DNA from: Planctomycetota bacterium
GTDB lineage: Bacteria; Planctomycetota; Phycisphaerae; UBA1845
Direction: 5' to 3'
Length of the DNA stretch: 64,000 nt
Assembly: GCA_030616775.1 (NCBI GenBank)
Contig: JAUWWQ010000001.1
Span: 1 to 64,000 of the forward strand
Each line of letters starts with the position of its first letter. Position 1 is the stretch's first letter. Under the pieces are notes generated by a model. It was not told the DNA's origin. It made no database searches and saw only the letters and a program-made list of their open reading frames with translations. Positions 8,574 through 17,511 of the stretch are shown here, piece after piece. The position numbers and the translations under genes are program-made.

Positions 8574-9107
8574 ATGAGGCTGCTTTTGTGCAAGAACATC
8601 GATAAGCTCGGTATTATCGGTGACATAGTCGAGGTCTCCGCAGGGTATGGTCGGAACTATCTGTTGCCTCACGGGCTGGCTACGGAACCGACGGAGGTGA
8701 ACATCCGGAAGCTGGCTGAAGCACGCCGGACGGCCGAGCTGGAGCGTATTCATCAGCGTAAGCAGTTGAAGAGATTGGCCGAGCGGCTCGAAGACTTCGA
8801 GGTCACTATCCGCGCCCGGGCCAATGAAGAAGGAGTCCTGTACGGTTCCGTAGGCCGTCGAGAGATTGCAGCAGCGCTCTTTGAAGAGGGACAGCCGGTG
8901 ACGCTGGAACACGTGGTCCTTGACACCCCGATTCGCCATCTGGACAACGTTGCGGTGGAGATTAGACTCGCCGACGATCTGTGCTGCACCGTGAAGGTGT
9001 GGGTAGTTCGGGAAAAGACAGTGGGAGAAGACGAAGAAGAGGAAATTGCCGAGGAACTAGAGGTTAGCAGGGAGGCTGACGCCGATGACGATCGCCCCGT
9101 CGAGTAG
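8574..9107 (+). CDS. rplI: Ribosomal protein bL9 with acidic tail
   Basis: Large-subunit protein at the L1 stalk base. MRLLLCKNIDKLGIIGDIVEVSAGYGRNYLLPHGLA is the L9 N-terminal domain (signature G-x2-V-x2-G-Y-x-R-N-Y-L), followed by the long connecting helix (LAEARRTAELERIHQRKQ) and a C-terminal domain (LYGSVGRREIAAAL). The last 25 residues are almost all Asp/Glu. ATG at 8574. The stop lies inside the start of dnaB (23-base overlap). Confidence 0.95.
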   Translation: MRLLLCKNIDKLGIIGDIVEVSAGYGRNYLLPHGLATEPTEVNIRKLAEARRTAELERIHQRKQLKRLAERLEDFEVTIRARANEEGVLYGSVGRREIAAALFEEGQPVTLEHVVLDTPIRHLDNVAVEIRLADDLCCTVKVWVVREKTVGEDEEEEIAEELEVSREADADDDRPVE

Positions 9108-10488
9108 CCCGCCAGTCACAGTCTCTGCGGAACGGATCCCGCCGCAGGACCTTGATGCAGAGATGGCCCTGCTCGGCTCAATGATGATGAGCCGGGACGC
9201 CATCGCGGACGTAATCCCCATCATCGGCCGGGAGGACAGCCTGTGGTTCTACCTTCCCGCACATCAGAAGCTCTTTGAGGTCTTGCTGGACCTGTATGAC
9301 GACCCGGGCAAGGCCATCGACTTGATCCCGGTGTCGGACGAGCTTCGTCGGCGCGAGTTGTTTGACCTCGTCGGCGGTCATGAGTACATGATACAACTCG
9401 CGGAGAGCTTCGCCGATTGGACCAACGCCGAGTACTACGCAAAGATCGTCCGCGACAAGGGTATGCTGCGTGATCTGATCCGCTGTGCCGGCGAGATCGC
9501 CGATCAGGCCTACAGCGGGTTCGACGAAGCCCGGGAAATCCTTGACGTCGCGGAACAAAGGATCTTTTCGGTCACTGAGCGTCGTGTCGGCGGCCATGCC
9601 GTCGAGATACGCCAGGTAGTCGCCCGGCTTGCGCGGCAGCTTGAAGCTGGCGAACGCGGGCCCTGCACCGGTCTGCCGACAGGTTTCACGGCGCTGAACG
9701 AGTATACCGGAGGTTTTCAAGCCGGTGACCTGGTCATCGTGGCGGGGCGACCGTCTATGGGCAAGACGTCGCTGGGGCTTGCCATGGCCCAGTACGCGGC
9801 GCTGCATGACCACAAACCGGCAGTGTTTTTCTCTATGGAGATGAGCGCCGATCAGATTGCCCAACGCCTGTTGTGCGCCCATACGGGTGTTGACTCACAC
9901 AGGCTGCGTCGCAGGATGCTTTCGGAGGAGGACAAGCAGCGGTTGTTATATGCGTGCGCCGAGTTTGAGGTAGCCCCACTCTTCATCGACGACACACCGG
10001 GCATGAGCGTTATGGAGGTGCGCTCGAAGGCCCGGCGGATGAAACAAAAAGAGGACATCCAGGCGGTCTTTGTCGACTATCTCCAGCTCATGTACTGCCC
10101 CAAGGCCGAGAGCCGCCAGGTGGAGATCGCCACCATCAGCCGCGGGCTAAAGAGCCTTGCCCGGGAGCTGAACATACCGGTGATCGCTCTCGCCCAGCTC
10201 AACCGCATGCCCGAGGGACGTCAGGACAAGCGGCCGCTGATGAGCGACCTTCGCGAGTCCGGCGCCATCGAGCAGGACGCCGATGTCGTTCTATTAATTC
10301 ATCGCGAAGAGTACTACAAGCCGGAGGACGAAAGCGTCAAGAGCCGGGCCGAACTGATCATCGCCAAGCAGCGCAACGGCCCCACCGGGTCGGTCACCTT
10401 GCACTTCAATAAGAAGCTTACACGTTTTGCAGACCACCATGAAGGACCGGAACCGTACGGTGCGACTGGCGACCGCGTGCCCTTCTAG
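9085..10488 (+). CDS. dnaB: Replicative DNA helicase
   Basis: Hexameric fork helicase, 467 residues. The N-terminal DnaB domain starts at PPQDLDAEMALLGSMMMS (about 20-37); the RecA-like domain carries FTALNEYTGGFQAGDLVIVAGRPSMGKTS with Walker A near residue 230, FFSMEMSADQIAQRLL, Walker B VFVDYLQLM and LSDLRESGAIEQDADVVLLI. The end DRVPF resembles the usual C-terminus. No intein is present. The ATG at 9085 overlaps rplI, giving coupled expression. Confidence 0.96.
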   Translation: MTIAPSSSPPVTVSAERIPPQDLDAEMALLGSMMMSRDAIADVIPIIGREDSLWFYLPAHQKLFEVLLDLYDDPGKAIDLIPVSDELRRRELFDLVGGHEYMIQLAESFADWTNAEYYAKIVRDKGMLRDLIRCAGEIADQAYSGFDEAREILDVAEQRIFSVTERRVGGHAVEIRQVVARLARQLEAGERGPCTGLPTGFTALNEYTGGFQAGDLVIVAGRPSMGKTSLGLAMAQYAALHDHKPAVFFSMEMSADQIAQRLLCAHTGVDSHRLRRRMLSEEDKQRLLYACAEFEVAPLFIDDTPGMSVMEVRSKARRMKQKEDIQAVFVDYLQLMYCPKAESRQVEIATISRGLKSLARELNIPVIALAQLNRMPEGRQDKRPLMSDLRESGAIEQDADVVLLIHREEYYKPEDESVKSRAELIIAKQRNGPTGSVTLHFNKKLTRFADHHEGPEPYGATGDRVPF

Positions 10489-10808
10489 ATTGTTTCCCGT
10501 TTTGCTATAGCGGTCCGCGCGTAGCGGCCAGCCTCCGTGCCGGCCGTAGGTCGATATAATCGCACCGTGCTATCAAGTCCACCGCGAGAAGTGGATACTC
10601 CATAATAACGGAAACTGATGCAGACCGCTGCTGAGGAATTCGCGACCTGATCCGAGCCCCGAGTGCAAGCCAGCGGCAAGACGTTTTGGGGATGGTTGGC
10701 TCCGGCCCGCTCGGAGCAGGTCGCCAGGCGCAAGCCCCGCTTGCTTGCCCGTGCCCGATCGGTATGATGCCAAGGCGATTGGCGCGAAAAAGAGCTTCGT
10801 GAGATCCT
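10489..10808. other. Intergenic upstream of the BamA-type gene
   Basis: No gene is supported. A TATAAT hexamer is present at 10555-10560 but I see no convincing -35 box 16-18 bases before it. Confidence 0.4.
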
Positions 10809-13166
10809 GTGCGCGGTCAGGATATCGCTTTGCAGTGCTTGTGTGATTGTAAACAGCGGGCGGCGCGGGTCACCATAGTATGGTGCTCGATCGCGGTGTG
10901 GTCGGCGCCGGCGGTATTGGTCTGCGCTCAGGAAGACTCCGCAGCCACGATAAGTGCCGTCGAGTTCGTAGGGCTGGTCCGGACCGGTGAGGCCTACGTG
11001 CGCGATGTGGTGGCTGTAAAGACCGGCGAGCCGCTGGACACGGCAAAGTTGGATTCAGCCGTGGTCCGCTTGCTGCGGACCGGCCGATTCCTTTCGGCTA
11101 CTTATAAGCTGGACACAGACGGCGAGGGCGTGCGGGTCACGTTCCATTTGCGCGAACACCCCATCGTGACGGCCATTCGGTTTGAGGGGAACAGCAAGTT
11201 CAGCGACGGCCGACTGAAAGAGCAGGTCGGCCAGCAGGCAGACGGGCCCGTGGACTGGCTCGCCGTGCGCGACGGTCGGGAGACGATTTCTGCCATGTAT
11301 CGGGAGGCCGGCTACAGCGATGTCGTTGTGACCTATGATCGGGAGCAGCTCGAGCGCACCGGCGAGTTGGTCTACACGATTCAAGAAGGGGAACGCATTC
11401 GTATCCGCCGGATCTTGTTCGAGGGGAACGAAAGGATATCCGATCGCGAGCTCAAACGGCATATCGACACGAAGACCACGTGGTGGATTATCCGCACGGG
11501 CGCCTTTGATGCAGAGCGGGCTGAGTCCGATGTTGCCCGCCTGCAAAACTACTATCGCGACCAGGGTTTTTTGGATGCCCGGGTCGGCTACCGCCGCGAG
11601 CTGAGCGAGGATGGTGAGGAATTAACGATCGTCTTCACCATTAACGAAGGCACCCGCTACTCCACCGAAACGATCGAGTTTCGCGGTAACACCGTATTAA
11701 CCGATGACGAGCTTCTGGCCCTGATCGCCTCAAAGGTGGACCAGACGGTGAAGCGGCGACAGGTCGATAACGACGTTCGGGCCATCCAGACGCGCTATGG
11801 CGTATTGGGTTATATCTATGCCACCGTGCGGGCAGTTCGTGTTTTCTCGGATACTCCGGGGCTGGTGCGCATAACCATCGAAATCGACGAGGGTGAGCAA
11901 TTTCGGGTTGGCCGCGTGAGGGTGCGCGGCAATGCGCGAACGAAAGACAAGGTCGTGCGACGAGCACTGAACCTGTACCCCCCCGATGATCTATTTGACC
12001 TGGGCGAAACGAGAGAAGCCGAGCGCCGGTTGCTGGAAACGCGCATCTTCAGTTCGGCTCGGGTGTATCCGGTCGGCGATGCCCCTGGCGTGCGTGATGT
12101 AGTCATCGACGTGATTGAAGCCGAAAAAGCCGGTGATTTCCTGTTCGGGATGGGCGTCACCAGTAACAGCGGCCTGGTGGGAAACGTGGTGCTCGATCTT
12201 CAGAACTTTGATTTGTTCGACTGGCCACGTAGCTGGTCGGAGCTGGTCAAGTTCCGCGCGTTTTTCGGAGCCGGACAGCGTCTTCGGCTGGAGCTGCAAC
12301 CCGGCACGGAGCTGACCCGCTTTCGTCTTGATTTCACGGAGCCGTATCTGTTTGACAAGCCGGTTCGGTTCGACTTCAGCAGTTATTTGTTCGAGCGCGG
12401 ACGCGACGGTTATATCGAGAGACGAGCGGGCGCCAACGTCAGTCTCGGGAAGCGTTTCGAACGTGGGCGACTTCAAGGCTGGGCCGGCGAGATAGCCTTG
12501 CGGGCCGAGAATGTCTCCATAGACGACGTGTACATCTTCGCCTCGAAAGAAATTCGCCGTGATGAAGGCTCGAACTTGATGACCAGCCTAAAGGCGACCT
12601 TGGTGCGTGATCGAACCGACAGCCGGTTCATACCCACCACAGGGGACCGGCTCAGGATCGGCTATGAGCAATTCGGCGTCTTTGGTGGTGATCACACGTT
12701 CGGCAAGCTCACTGCCGGCTACACCTGGTACAAGACGATCCACACCGATTTGCTCGATCGCAAGAGCGTGTTGCAACTTCGGGCTGATGGCGGCGCGATC
12801 ATCGGTGATGCCCCCGTGTTTGCGCGCTTCTACGCCGGTGGTACCGGTTCCATCCGCGGTTTTTCATTCCGTGGTGTGGGGCCGCGCGACGGCATCGACG
12901 ACAACAACGTCGGTGGAGACTTTTTGGCCTTGCTGGGTGGGGAATATTCATTCCCACTGGTTGGCGAGAACATTCGAGGCCTGTTTTTCCTGGATACCGG
13001 CACAGTTGGGCCCGGAACGTGGCGGGCTTCCATCGGCGCCGGCGTTCGATTCACCATTGACCTTTTCGGGCCGGTGCCGCTTGAGCTCGTTCTGGCGGTT
13101 CCGGTGGTCTCCGATCCGGATGACGAGGAGCAGATCTTCAGCTTCCAGGTGGGCACGTTGTTCTGA
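10809..13166 (+). CDS. bamA: BamA/Omp85-family outer-membrane assembly protein
   Basis: This 785-residue protein has a signal-peptide-like stretch (about 22-41, ending VLVCAQ), five POTRA-like repeats from about 47 to 430 (recognisable VTAIRFEGNSKFSD, IRRILFEGNERISDRELK, TIEFRGNTVLTDDEL, VGRVRVRGNARTKDKVV) and a C-terminal beta-barrel of about 340 residues. The barrel carries the loop-6 motif GTGSIRGFSFRGVGP (about 677-691) and ends in the beta-signal FSFQVGTLF with terminal Phe. It inserts barrel proteins into an outer membrane, evidence for a diderm host. The GTG at 10809 is tentative; the true start may be nearer the signal peptide. Confidence 0.92.
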   Translation: MRGQDIALQCLCDCKQRAARVTIVWCSIAVWSAPAVLVCAQEDSAATISAVEFVGLVRTGEAYVRDVVAVKTGEPLDTAKLDSAVVRLLRTGRFLSATYKLDTDGEGVRVTFHLREHPIVTAIRFEGNSKFSDGRLKEQVGQQADGPVDWLAVRDGRETISAMYREAGYSDVVVTYDREQLERTGELVYTIQEGERIRIRRILFEGNERISDRELKRHIDTKTTWWIIRTGAFDAERAESDVARLQNYYRDQGFLDARVGYRRELSEDGEELTIVFTINEGTRYSTETIEFRGNTVLTDDELLALIASKVDQTVKRRQVDNDVRAIQTRYGVLGYIYATVRAVRVFSDTPGLVRITIEIDEGEQFRVGRVRVRGNARTKDKVVRRALNLYPPDDLFDLGETREAERRLLETRIFSSARVYPVGDAPGVRDVVIDVIEAEKAGDFLFGMGVTSNSGLVGNVVLDLQNFDLFDWPRSWSELVKFRAFFGAGQRLRLELQPGTELTRFRLDFTEPYLFDKPVRFDFSSYLFERGRDGYIERRAGANVSLGKRFERGRLQGWAGEIALRAENVSIDDVYIFASKEIRRDEGSNLMTSLKATLVRDRTDSRFIPTTGDRLRIGYEQFGVFGGDHTFGKLTAGYTWYKTIHTDLLDRKSVLQLRADGGAIIGDAPVFARFYAGGTGSIRGFSFRGVGPRDGIDDNNVGGDFLALLGGEYSFPLVGENIRGLFFLDTGTVGPGTWRASIGAGVRFTIDLFGPVPLELVLAVPVVSDPDDEEQIFSFQVGTLF

Positions 13167-13195
13167 CGCTCAGGATTGCTCGCATCCGGTCGAGT

Positions 13196-13604
13196 TCAGA
13201 CGGTACTGCGGCGTTTGGGTCCGTTCGCTTCCCGGAAGACTGACGTGAGATCGGCGATATCTCCCTCACTGCGGGCCACAGCGTCGATTGTCTCGTACAT
13301 TTCGTCTTCGTTGAAGCTAGGCGTGACACCGCTGTCGAGCAGGAACGTCAGAGCGGCCAAAAGCCCGGTTCGCTTGTTGCCGTCAAAGATAAGGATGCAG
13401 GCGAACGATAAAGAAGCAATACGCCGCAGCTTTGTCAAAGACGTTGGGGAATCGCTCCTTGCCAAAAACCGCAGTCTTTGGTTGAGCGACGCATGACTTG
13501 AGTGCGGCACGGTCGCGAACACCGGACATTCCCCCAATAAGACCGATAACCCGTTCATGCAGCTCGACGATTTCTTCTTCAGACAAGTACGAGGGGGCTT
13601 CCAA
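13196..13604 (-). pseudogene. doc: Doc/Fic-family toxin gene with a one-base frameshift
   Basis: Two frames together make one Doc-like protein. The first, from a TTG at 13604, gives LSEEEIVELHERVIGLIGG ... FDKAAAYCFFIVRLHPYL and then a stop; the second continues with FDGNKRTGLLAALTFLL and runs to 13196. The Fic core motif is HPFxDGNKR, so HPYL should be followed directly by DGNKR; the DNA between has one extra T in a CTTTGAC stretch near 13391-13397. Doc proteins phosphorylate EF-Tu. As written the toxin is truncated before the catalytic loop, so it is a decayed gene, a base-call error, or a frameshifting site. It is the last gene of a three-gene - strand unit. Confidence 0.8.
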
Positions 13605-13610
13605 GGCCGA

Positions 13611-13838
13611 TCAGTCCGCGAGCCTGCGAAGAAGGTTCTCGTAGTTGCTCATCGCGAAATCAATGGTCCGGTCAATCCGCGACGGTCTCTGGAGAATTGT
13701 CGAGACTGGTGCGCGGGTCGGTGCGTTCGTGCTGTCGAACGTCGGGCTGATCAACCCGGAGGAATCGGCCGCGGCAGCCGAGTCAATCCAATCCAGCGCA
13801 CTGTCCCCAGCAAGTGGCTCGATGTGGACACCGATCAC
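13611..13838 (-). CDS. Unknown 75-residue protein in the Doc operon
   Basis: The frame extends to 13892, but a GTG at 13838 overlaps the previous stop (GTGA) and is the likely start. The product is 75 residues, acidic in the middle, ending in a helix SRIDRTIDFAMSNYENLLRRL. Its position just before the toxin (6 bases) is where an antitoxin would lie, but it does not look like Phd, and I cannot name a family. Confidence 0.45.
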   Translation of the reverse strand: MIGVHIEPLAGDSALDWIDSAAAADSSGLISPTFDSTNAPTRAPVSTILQRPSRIDRTIDFAMSNYENLLRRLAD

Positions 13839-14605
13839 GATCGCCTCCCTTCGAAGAGTACCTTCAAGTATTCTAGGAGTTCGTTCGGCCATAGGCTAGT
13901 CGCACGTTCAAGGACCCCCCGTATATCGGTCTCCTGGAGAGGCTGCCGCACCTCCGCGTTGTTCACGTCCAGGCGAACGTGCACACCGTATCCTGTGGGT
14001 TCATTGACCGTTGCACCGACACCCAGTCGTGTCGTTCTCGTCAAGGTGACCGGTTCCACAAGAATGTTGTGGTTGCATTTCTCGTCGCGGTATTTATGGA
14101 TCGAACTCCCGCCAACCAGCGCAGCTTTGGCAAACGATGTCTGACCTGTCAGCAGACCTTCACGTTTGATAGATCCAGTTGAGAAAACAAGGTCCCGGAC
14201 CAGTCCCACCCGCATAACCGCGCGCTGTGGGATGGCGTCAAAGAACAAACCCCGGAGGTGATTGAAGTCGTCAAGGTAGCTCTCTTCAAGGTTGGTGTCA
14301 CCTATGGGCGGCGGTAACATCAGTGGAAAGATGAAAACCGGTCCGCGGTCGGTGAGGGCGAACGTGTCAAACTGGTACGAAGATCCTTCCAGGTCATCAC
14401 GCTTTCGGAACCTCTTTGATATCCGGAACTCGGTGCTGCTGATGATGAGCTGATCAAACAGGTTGCCACGTTGCTGCTTTGCTTCTTCAAAGAACATGTT
14501 CATCCGGGTTTGTTCATTGGGTAGATCGACTGGTCGCCAGATGTCCATCCCGAAGGTTACAACGTGATGGCACAGGTCGTTTGTTGTGAGTGACACTGGT
14601 TCCAC
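13835..14605 (-). CDS. Unknown 256-residue protein leading the Doc operon
   Basis: A soluble protein without signal peptide or membrane helix, mixed alpha/beta by composition, ending in a helical segment (DIRGVLERATSLWPNELLEYL). The start is GTG at 14605; an ATG at 14548 is an alternative. It is coupled to the 75-residue gene and is less GC-rich than the flanking housekeeping genes, consistent with acquired DNA. I do not recognise it. The unit lies between the bamA and ribBA blocks. Confidence 0.6.
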   Translation of the reverse strand: MEPVSLTTNDLCHHVVTFGMDIWRPVDLPNEQTRMNMFFEEAKQQRGNLFDQLIISSTEFRISKRFRKRDDLEGSSYQFDTFALTDRGPVFIFPLMLPPPIGDTNLEESYLDDFNHLRGLFFDAIPQRAVMRVGLVRDLVFSTGSIKREGLLTGQTSFAKAALVGGSSIHKYRDEKCNHNILVEPVTLTRTTRLGVGATVNEPTGYGVHVRLDVNNAEVRQPLQETDIRGVLERATSLWPNELLEYLKVLFEGRRS

Positions 14606-14735
14606 GGCTAAGCTCCGTGCGTGAGGCGTACGCGAGTTACTGTTCCTGTTCTATGGTACGAGCAGCTGCTGGAGCAGGCAAGAAGTAACACCCCACACTG
14701 AAAGTAACCCGTAACTTGGCGCTGTTCCGGCCCAT

Positions 14736-15983
14736 TCACACGTCCCGCAACTGGTGGCCCATTTTGGCTTTCTTGGTTCTGAGGTATGGGAGATTGTGCT
14801 CGTTGGGCTTCATCTCGAACGGGACTTGCTCGACGACCTCGATGCCGTAGACCTCGAGACGGCTTACCTTCTTGGGATTATTGGTGAGGGTGCGGAGCCG
14901 CCTTAGACCCAGATCCCGGAGAATGTGGGCGCCAACACCGTAGTCACGGCGATCGACCGGCAAGCCGAGCTTGACGTTGGCCTCGACGGTGTCGAGACCT
15001 CCATCTTGCAGCTTGTATGCCCGCAGCTTGTTGTGCAGGCCGATGCCGCGACCTTCCTGCCGCAGGTAGAGGACCACACCTTTGCCCTCGTTTTGGATCA
15101 TTTGCATGGCGGTATCGAGCTGCTCGCCGCAGTCGCATCGCAATGAGTGAAATACATGGCCGGTCATGCACTCGGATTCCACGCGTACCAGGACCGGCTC
15201 GTCGTGGACAACTGGATTCCCATCGGAGTCGAGTCGGCCGACGCCGCCGCAACACAGTGCCAGATGCGGCTCGGGATCAACGGGGCAGTGGTACTCGATC
15301 AGGGTAAACTTGCCGAAACTCGTAGGCAGCTTGGTTGACACACCGCGCTTGACAAAGGTTTCGCGCTGCATGCGGTATTCGATGATGTGGGCCACGGTGT
15401 ACATGCGGATGCCGTACTTTTCGGAGAGCCCCACAAGGTCCGGAAGACGTGCCATGGTGCCGTCATCATTCATGATTTCGATGATGGCCGCCAACGGTTG
15501 CAGGTTTGCTAACCGGCATAGATCCACCGATCCTTCGGTCTGACCGGCCCGCACCAGAACGCCGCCGTCCCGGGCCATCAGGGGGTTGATGTGACCGGGC
15601 CTGGCAAGATCGGTCGGACGCGTGTCCGGGGCACAGGCCACCTCGATCGTTTTGGCCCGATCCGCGGCTGACACGCCCGTAGTGACGCCGAAGCGGCTGT
15701 GGGCATCGACCGTCACTGTGAAGGCGGTGCCGAAAGGTGTGGTATTTTCCGACGTCTGCAGCGGGAGGTTGAGCTGCTCGCAGCGCTCCCGAGTCATAGG
15801 CAGGCACAGCACGCCCCGGCCGACCTTGAGCATGAAGTTGACTGCCTCAGGCGTGATCTTCTGGGCAGCGATGACCAGATCGCCCTCATTCTCACGATCT
15901 TCGTCATCAACGAGGATGATGAACTTACCCTCGCGCAGGTCTTCGAGGGCCGTCTCGACTCCAGAAAAGGGTCGTTTGCTCAT
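14736..15983 (-). CDS. ribBA: Bifunctional DHBP synthase / GTP cyclohydrolase II
   Basis: Two entry steps of riboflavin synthesis in one 415-residue protein. The RibB half (1-205) shows LVDDEDRENEGDLVIAAQ, DAHSRFGVTTGVSAADRA and RPGHINPLMARDGGVLVRAG; the RibA half (about 210-415) shows RVESECMTGHVFHSLRCDCG with zinc-binding Cys, YLRQEGRGIGLHNKLRAY and RLRTLTNNPKK. The ATG at 15983 is 7 bases after the pgsA stop, so the two are co-transcribed. No FMN riboswitch was seen in the short gap. Confidence 0.95.
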   Translation of the reverse strand: MSKRPFSGVETALEDLREGKFIILVDDEDRENEGDLVIAAQKITPEAVNFMLKVGRGVLCLPMTRERCEQLNLPLQTSENTTPFGTAFTVTVDAHSRFGVTTGVSAADRAKTIEVACAPDTRPTDLARPGHINPLMARDGGVLVRAGQTEGSVDLCRLANLQPLAAIIEIMNDDGTMARLPDLVGLSEKYGIRMYTVAHIIEYRMQRETFVKRGVSTKLPTSFGKFTLIEYHCPVDPEPHLALCCGGVGRLDSDGNPVVHDEPVLVRVESECMTGHVFHSLRCDCGEQLDTAMQMIQNEGKGVVLYLRQEGRGIGLHNKLRAYKLQDGGLDTVEANVKLGLPVDRRDYGVGAHILRDLGLRRLRTLTNNPKKVSRLEVYGIEVVEQVPFEMKPNEHNLPYLRTKKAKMGHQLRDV

Positions 15984-15990
15984 GAGTCTG

Positions 15991-16587
15991 TCACCTTTGC
16001 GTTCGTGCGTGGTGTTCGGCGGCGAAACGATTGCCGATCCTCAGATAGTCCACAACCGCGACGATCGCCAGCCCGCTGGCAAGCCAGTACAGAATCCCCC
16101 ACGGTCGCTGTAGGACCGGTGGCAAATCCGGTGCCAACAGACAAAAGGCGATCATCAGTAATTGTACCAGACTACAGGCCTTGCCGGAAATCCTCGGCTT
16201 GACGAAGAATTCGCCCGTGACCACGTACACCAACCCGAAGCCGATTAACGTGAGTACCTCCTTGCCCAGGACGATCACGGGCACCCAACTGGGCAGCTTG
16301 AAGCTCGGGACGGCTGTGGCGTCGACCGCCAGAAGGACAATCACAGAGGTGATCAGGAGCTTGTCGGCCACGGGATCGAGAAACCGTCCAAGCGGTGTCT
16401 CTTCCTTCAGCCGCCGGGCGAGAAAGCCGTCGAGGGCGTCGCTAAGGGCCATCAATGTGAACAAACCCAGGGCCACGTGTCGCCACCCTGCCCAGCCGAT
16501 GTTGAGATTGAGCAGGCAGATCACCAGCGGGGCGACGAGTAGGATTCGTACAATGGTGATTCGGTTGGGCCAGTTGAGCCAGGTCAT
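15991..16587 (-). CDS. pgsA: CDP-diacylglycerol-glycerol-3-phosphate phosphatidyltransferase
   Basis: Membrane enzyme making phosphatidylglycerol-phosphate. The CDP-alcohol phosphatidyltransferase signature D-G-x2-A-R-x8-G-x3-D-x3-D is present in DALDGFLARRLKEE ... LGRFLDPVADKLL (about 48-75), with several hydrophobic helices before and after. I chose the ATG at 16587 (MTWLNWPNRITIVRIL) because it matches the usual N-terminus; an ATG at 16611 is in frame, and neither has a strong ribosome-binding site. Confidence 0.92.
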   Translation of the reverse strand: MTWLNWPNRITIVRILLVAPLVICLLNLNIGWAGWRHVALGLFTLMALSDALDGFLARRLKEETPLGRFLDPVADKLLITSVIVLLAVDATAVPSFKLPSWVPVIVLGKEVLTLIGFGLVYVVTGEFFVKPRISGKACSLVQLLMIAFCLLAPDLPPVLQRPWGILYWLASGLAIVAVVDYLRIGNRFAAEHHARTQR

Positions 16588-16620
16588 GTCGCGTTCAAGT
16601 GCATGATGCAAGGCGATGCA

Positions 16621-17511
16621 TCAAGGTTCAGAGGCTGCAGTCGACGCCGAGGGCGACGTATGTTTCTGTCTTCGGGCGGCATCGGCAAAACGCACAACGG
16701 CTTCGTAGGATGTCGGCAGTTCAAGCACATGGCGGGTTCCATCACAATCAGCGATGACAATCGCCGGTAGCTTCAGGGCTCCAAATCGCGTTATGTAAGC
16801 GTCGGCGGAGAGGCTTGTCAAACCGATCCGGCAGGGCACCATGTCCGCAAATCGCCTGTACACCTCGTGTCGAGACAGGAGCTTATTGAGCTCCTGCCAA
16901 TCACGCGATAGCGTTCGGTAGAACACGACCAAGAGCGGCCGGCCCGTCAGCCGGGCGACCTGCTGGGCCTCTTCGATCGAGCCGTGCCAGTCGTACCGGG
17001 GGCGCCGTGGAATGTAGGGGTTGATTACGGGCCGCGCACCGGGAGGTTTGGCATCGGCAAGGAATGCCACCAGCTTGGCGGTGGACATGAGACCGGATCG
17101 GGCGTGAAAGGTGCCGTCGCGATGGACCAGGATCAGCGCCGGCGCACGGTCGATACCGTACTGAGCCACGTAACGCCGGTCCGGCTCATAAGATTTGAAC
17201 AACCTGCAGCGCACGTAGCCGCGGATCAGCTCTTTTGCGGGTGAGCTTGCAAGAGCCTTTTCCATCGATGTGTCCACACCAGGACGTGTGTCTTTGTAGA
17301 ATACGAGCAATTCGCGTCCGGATTCACGCTGCCGCTGTTCGGCCGCATCGTAGTCGGCGACCCAGCCGTCTGATGCCCACCGGGTCAAGGCAGGTATGCA
17401 CCCGGAACCGATGACCAGCCCCCAAACGCATATAACCCTGAGCGGCCACCGGATTTTCCCGGTTATGCGAGGACATATACTCGTCCAAGCGACTTGGTCT
17501 CCGCGATCCAT
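16621..17511 (-). CDS. Lipoprotein with two thioredoxin-fold domains lacking CxxC
   Basis: The 296-residue product starts at an ATG with GGAGGAGCA directly upstream and has a basic N-terminus, a hydrophobic stretch and lipobox VIGSGC. Two thioredoxin-like modules follow (about 50-145 and 165-280), each with the 'use of strained resources' pattern (RELLVFYKDTRPG, RPLLVVFYRTLSRDW) and a conserved cis-Pro site (RAPALILVHRDG, KLPAIVIADCDG). Neither has a CxxC, so it is not a redox enzyme of the standard kind. Probably a periplasmic binding or chaperone-like protein; it follows the GGDEF gene on the same strand but 320 bases away. Confidence 0.75.
   Translation of the reverse strand: MDRGDQVAWTSICPRITGKIRWPLRVICVWGLVIGSGCIPALTRWASDGWVADYDAAEQRQRESGRELLVFYKDTRPGVDTSMEKALASSPAKELIRGYVRCRLFKSYEPDRRYVAQYGIDRAPALILVHRDGTFHARSGLMSTAKLVAFLADAKPPGARPVINPYIPRRPRYDWHGSIEEAQQVARLTGRPLLVVFYRTLSRDWQELNKLLSRHEVYRRFADMVPCRIGLTSLSADAYITRFGALKLPAIVIADCDGTRHVLELPTSYEAVVRFADAARRQKHTSPSASTAASEP

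Noticed and set aside
8286-8939. Possible gene across the ssb-rplI gap on the - strand
   Set aside because: Overlaps rplI, with a translation of random appearance.
15983-15991. FMN riboswitch before ribBA
   Set aside because: Only 7 bases separate ribBA from pgsA, and no RFN-element sequence is visible.
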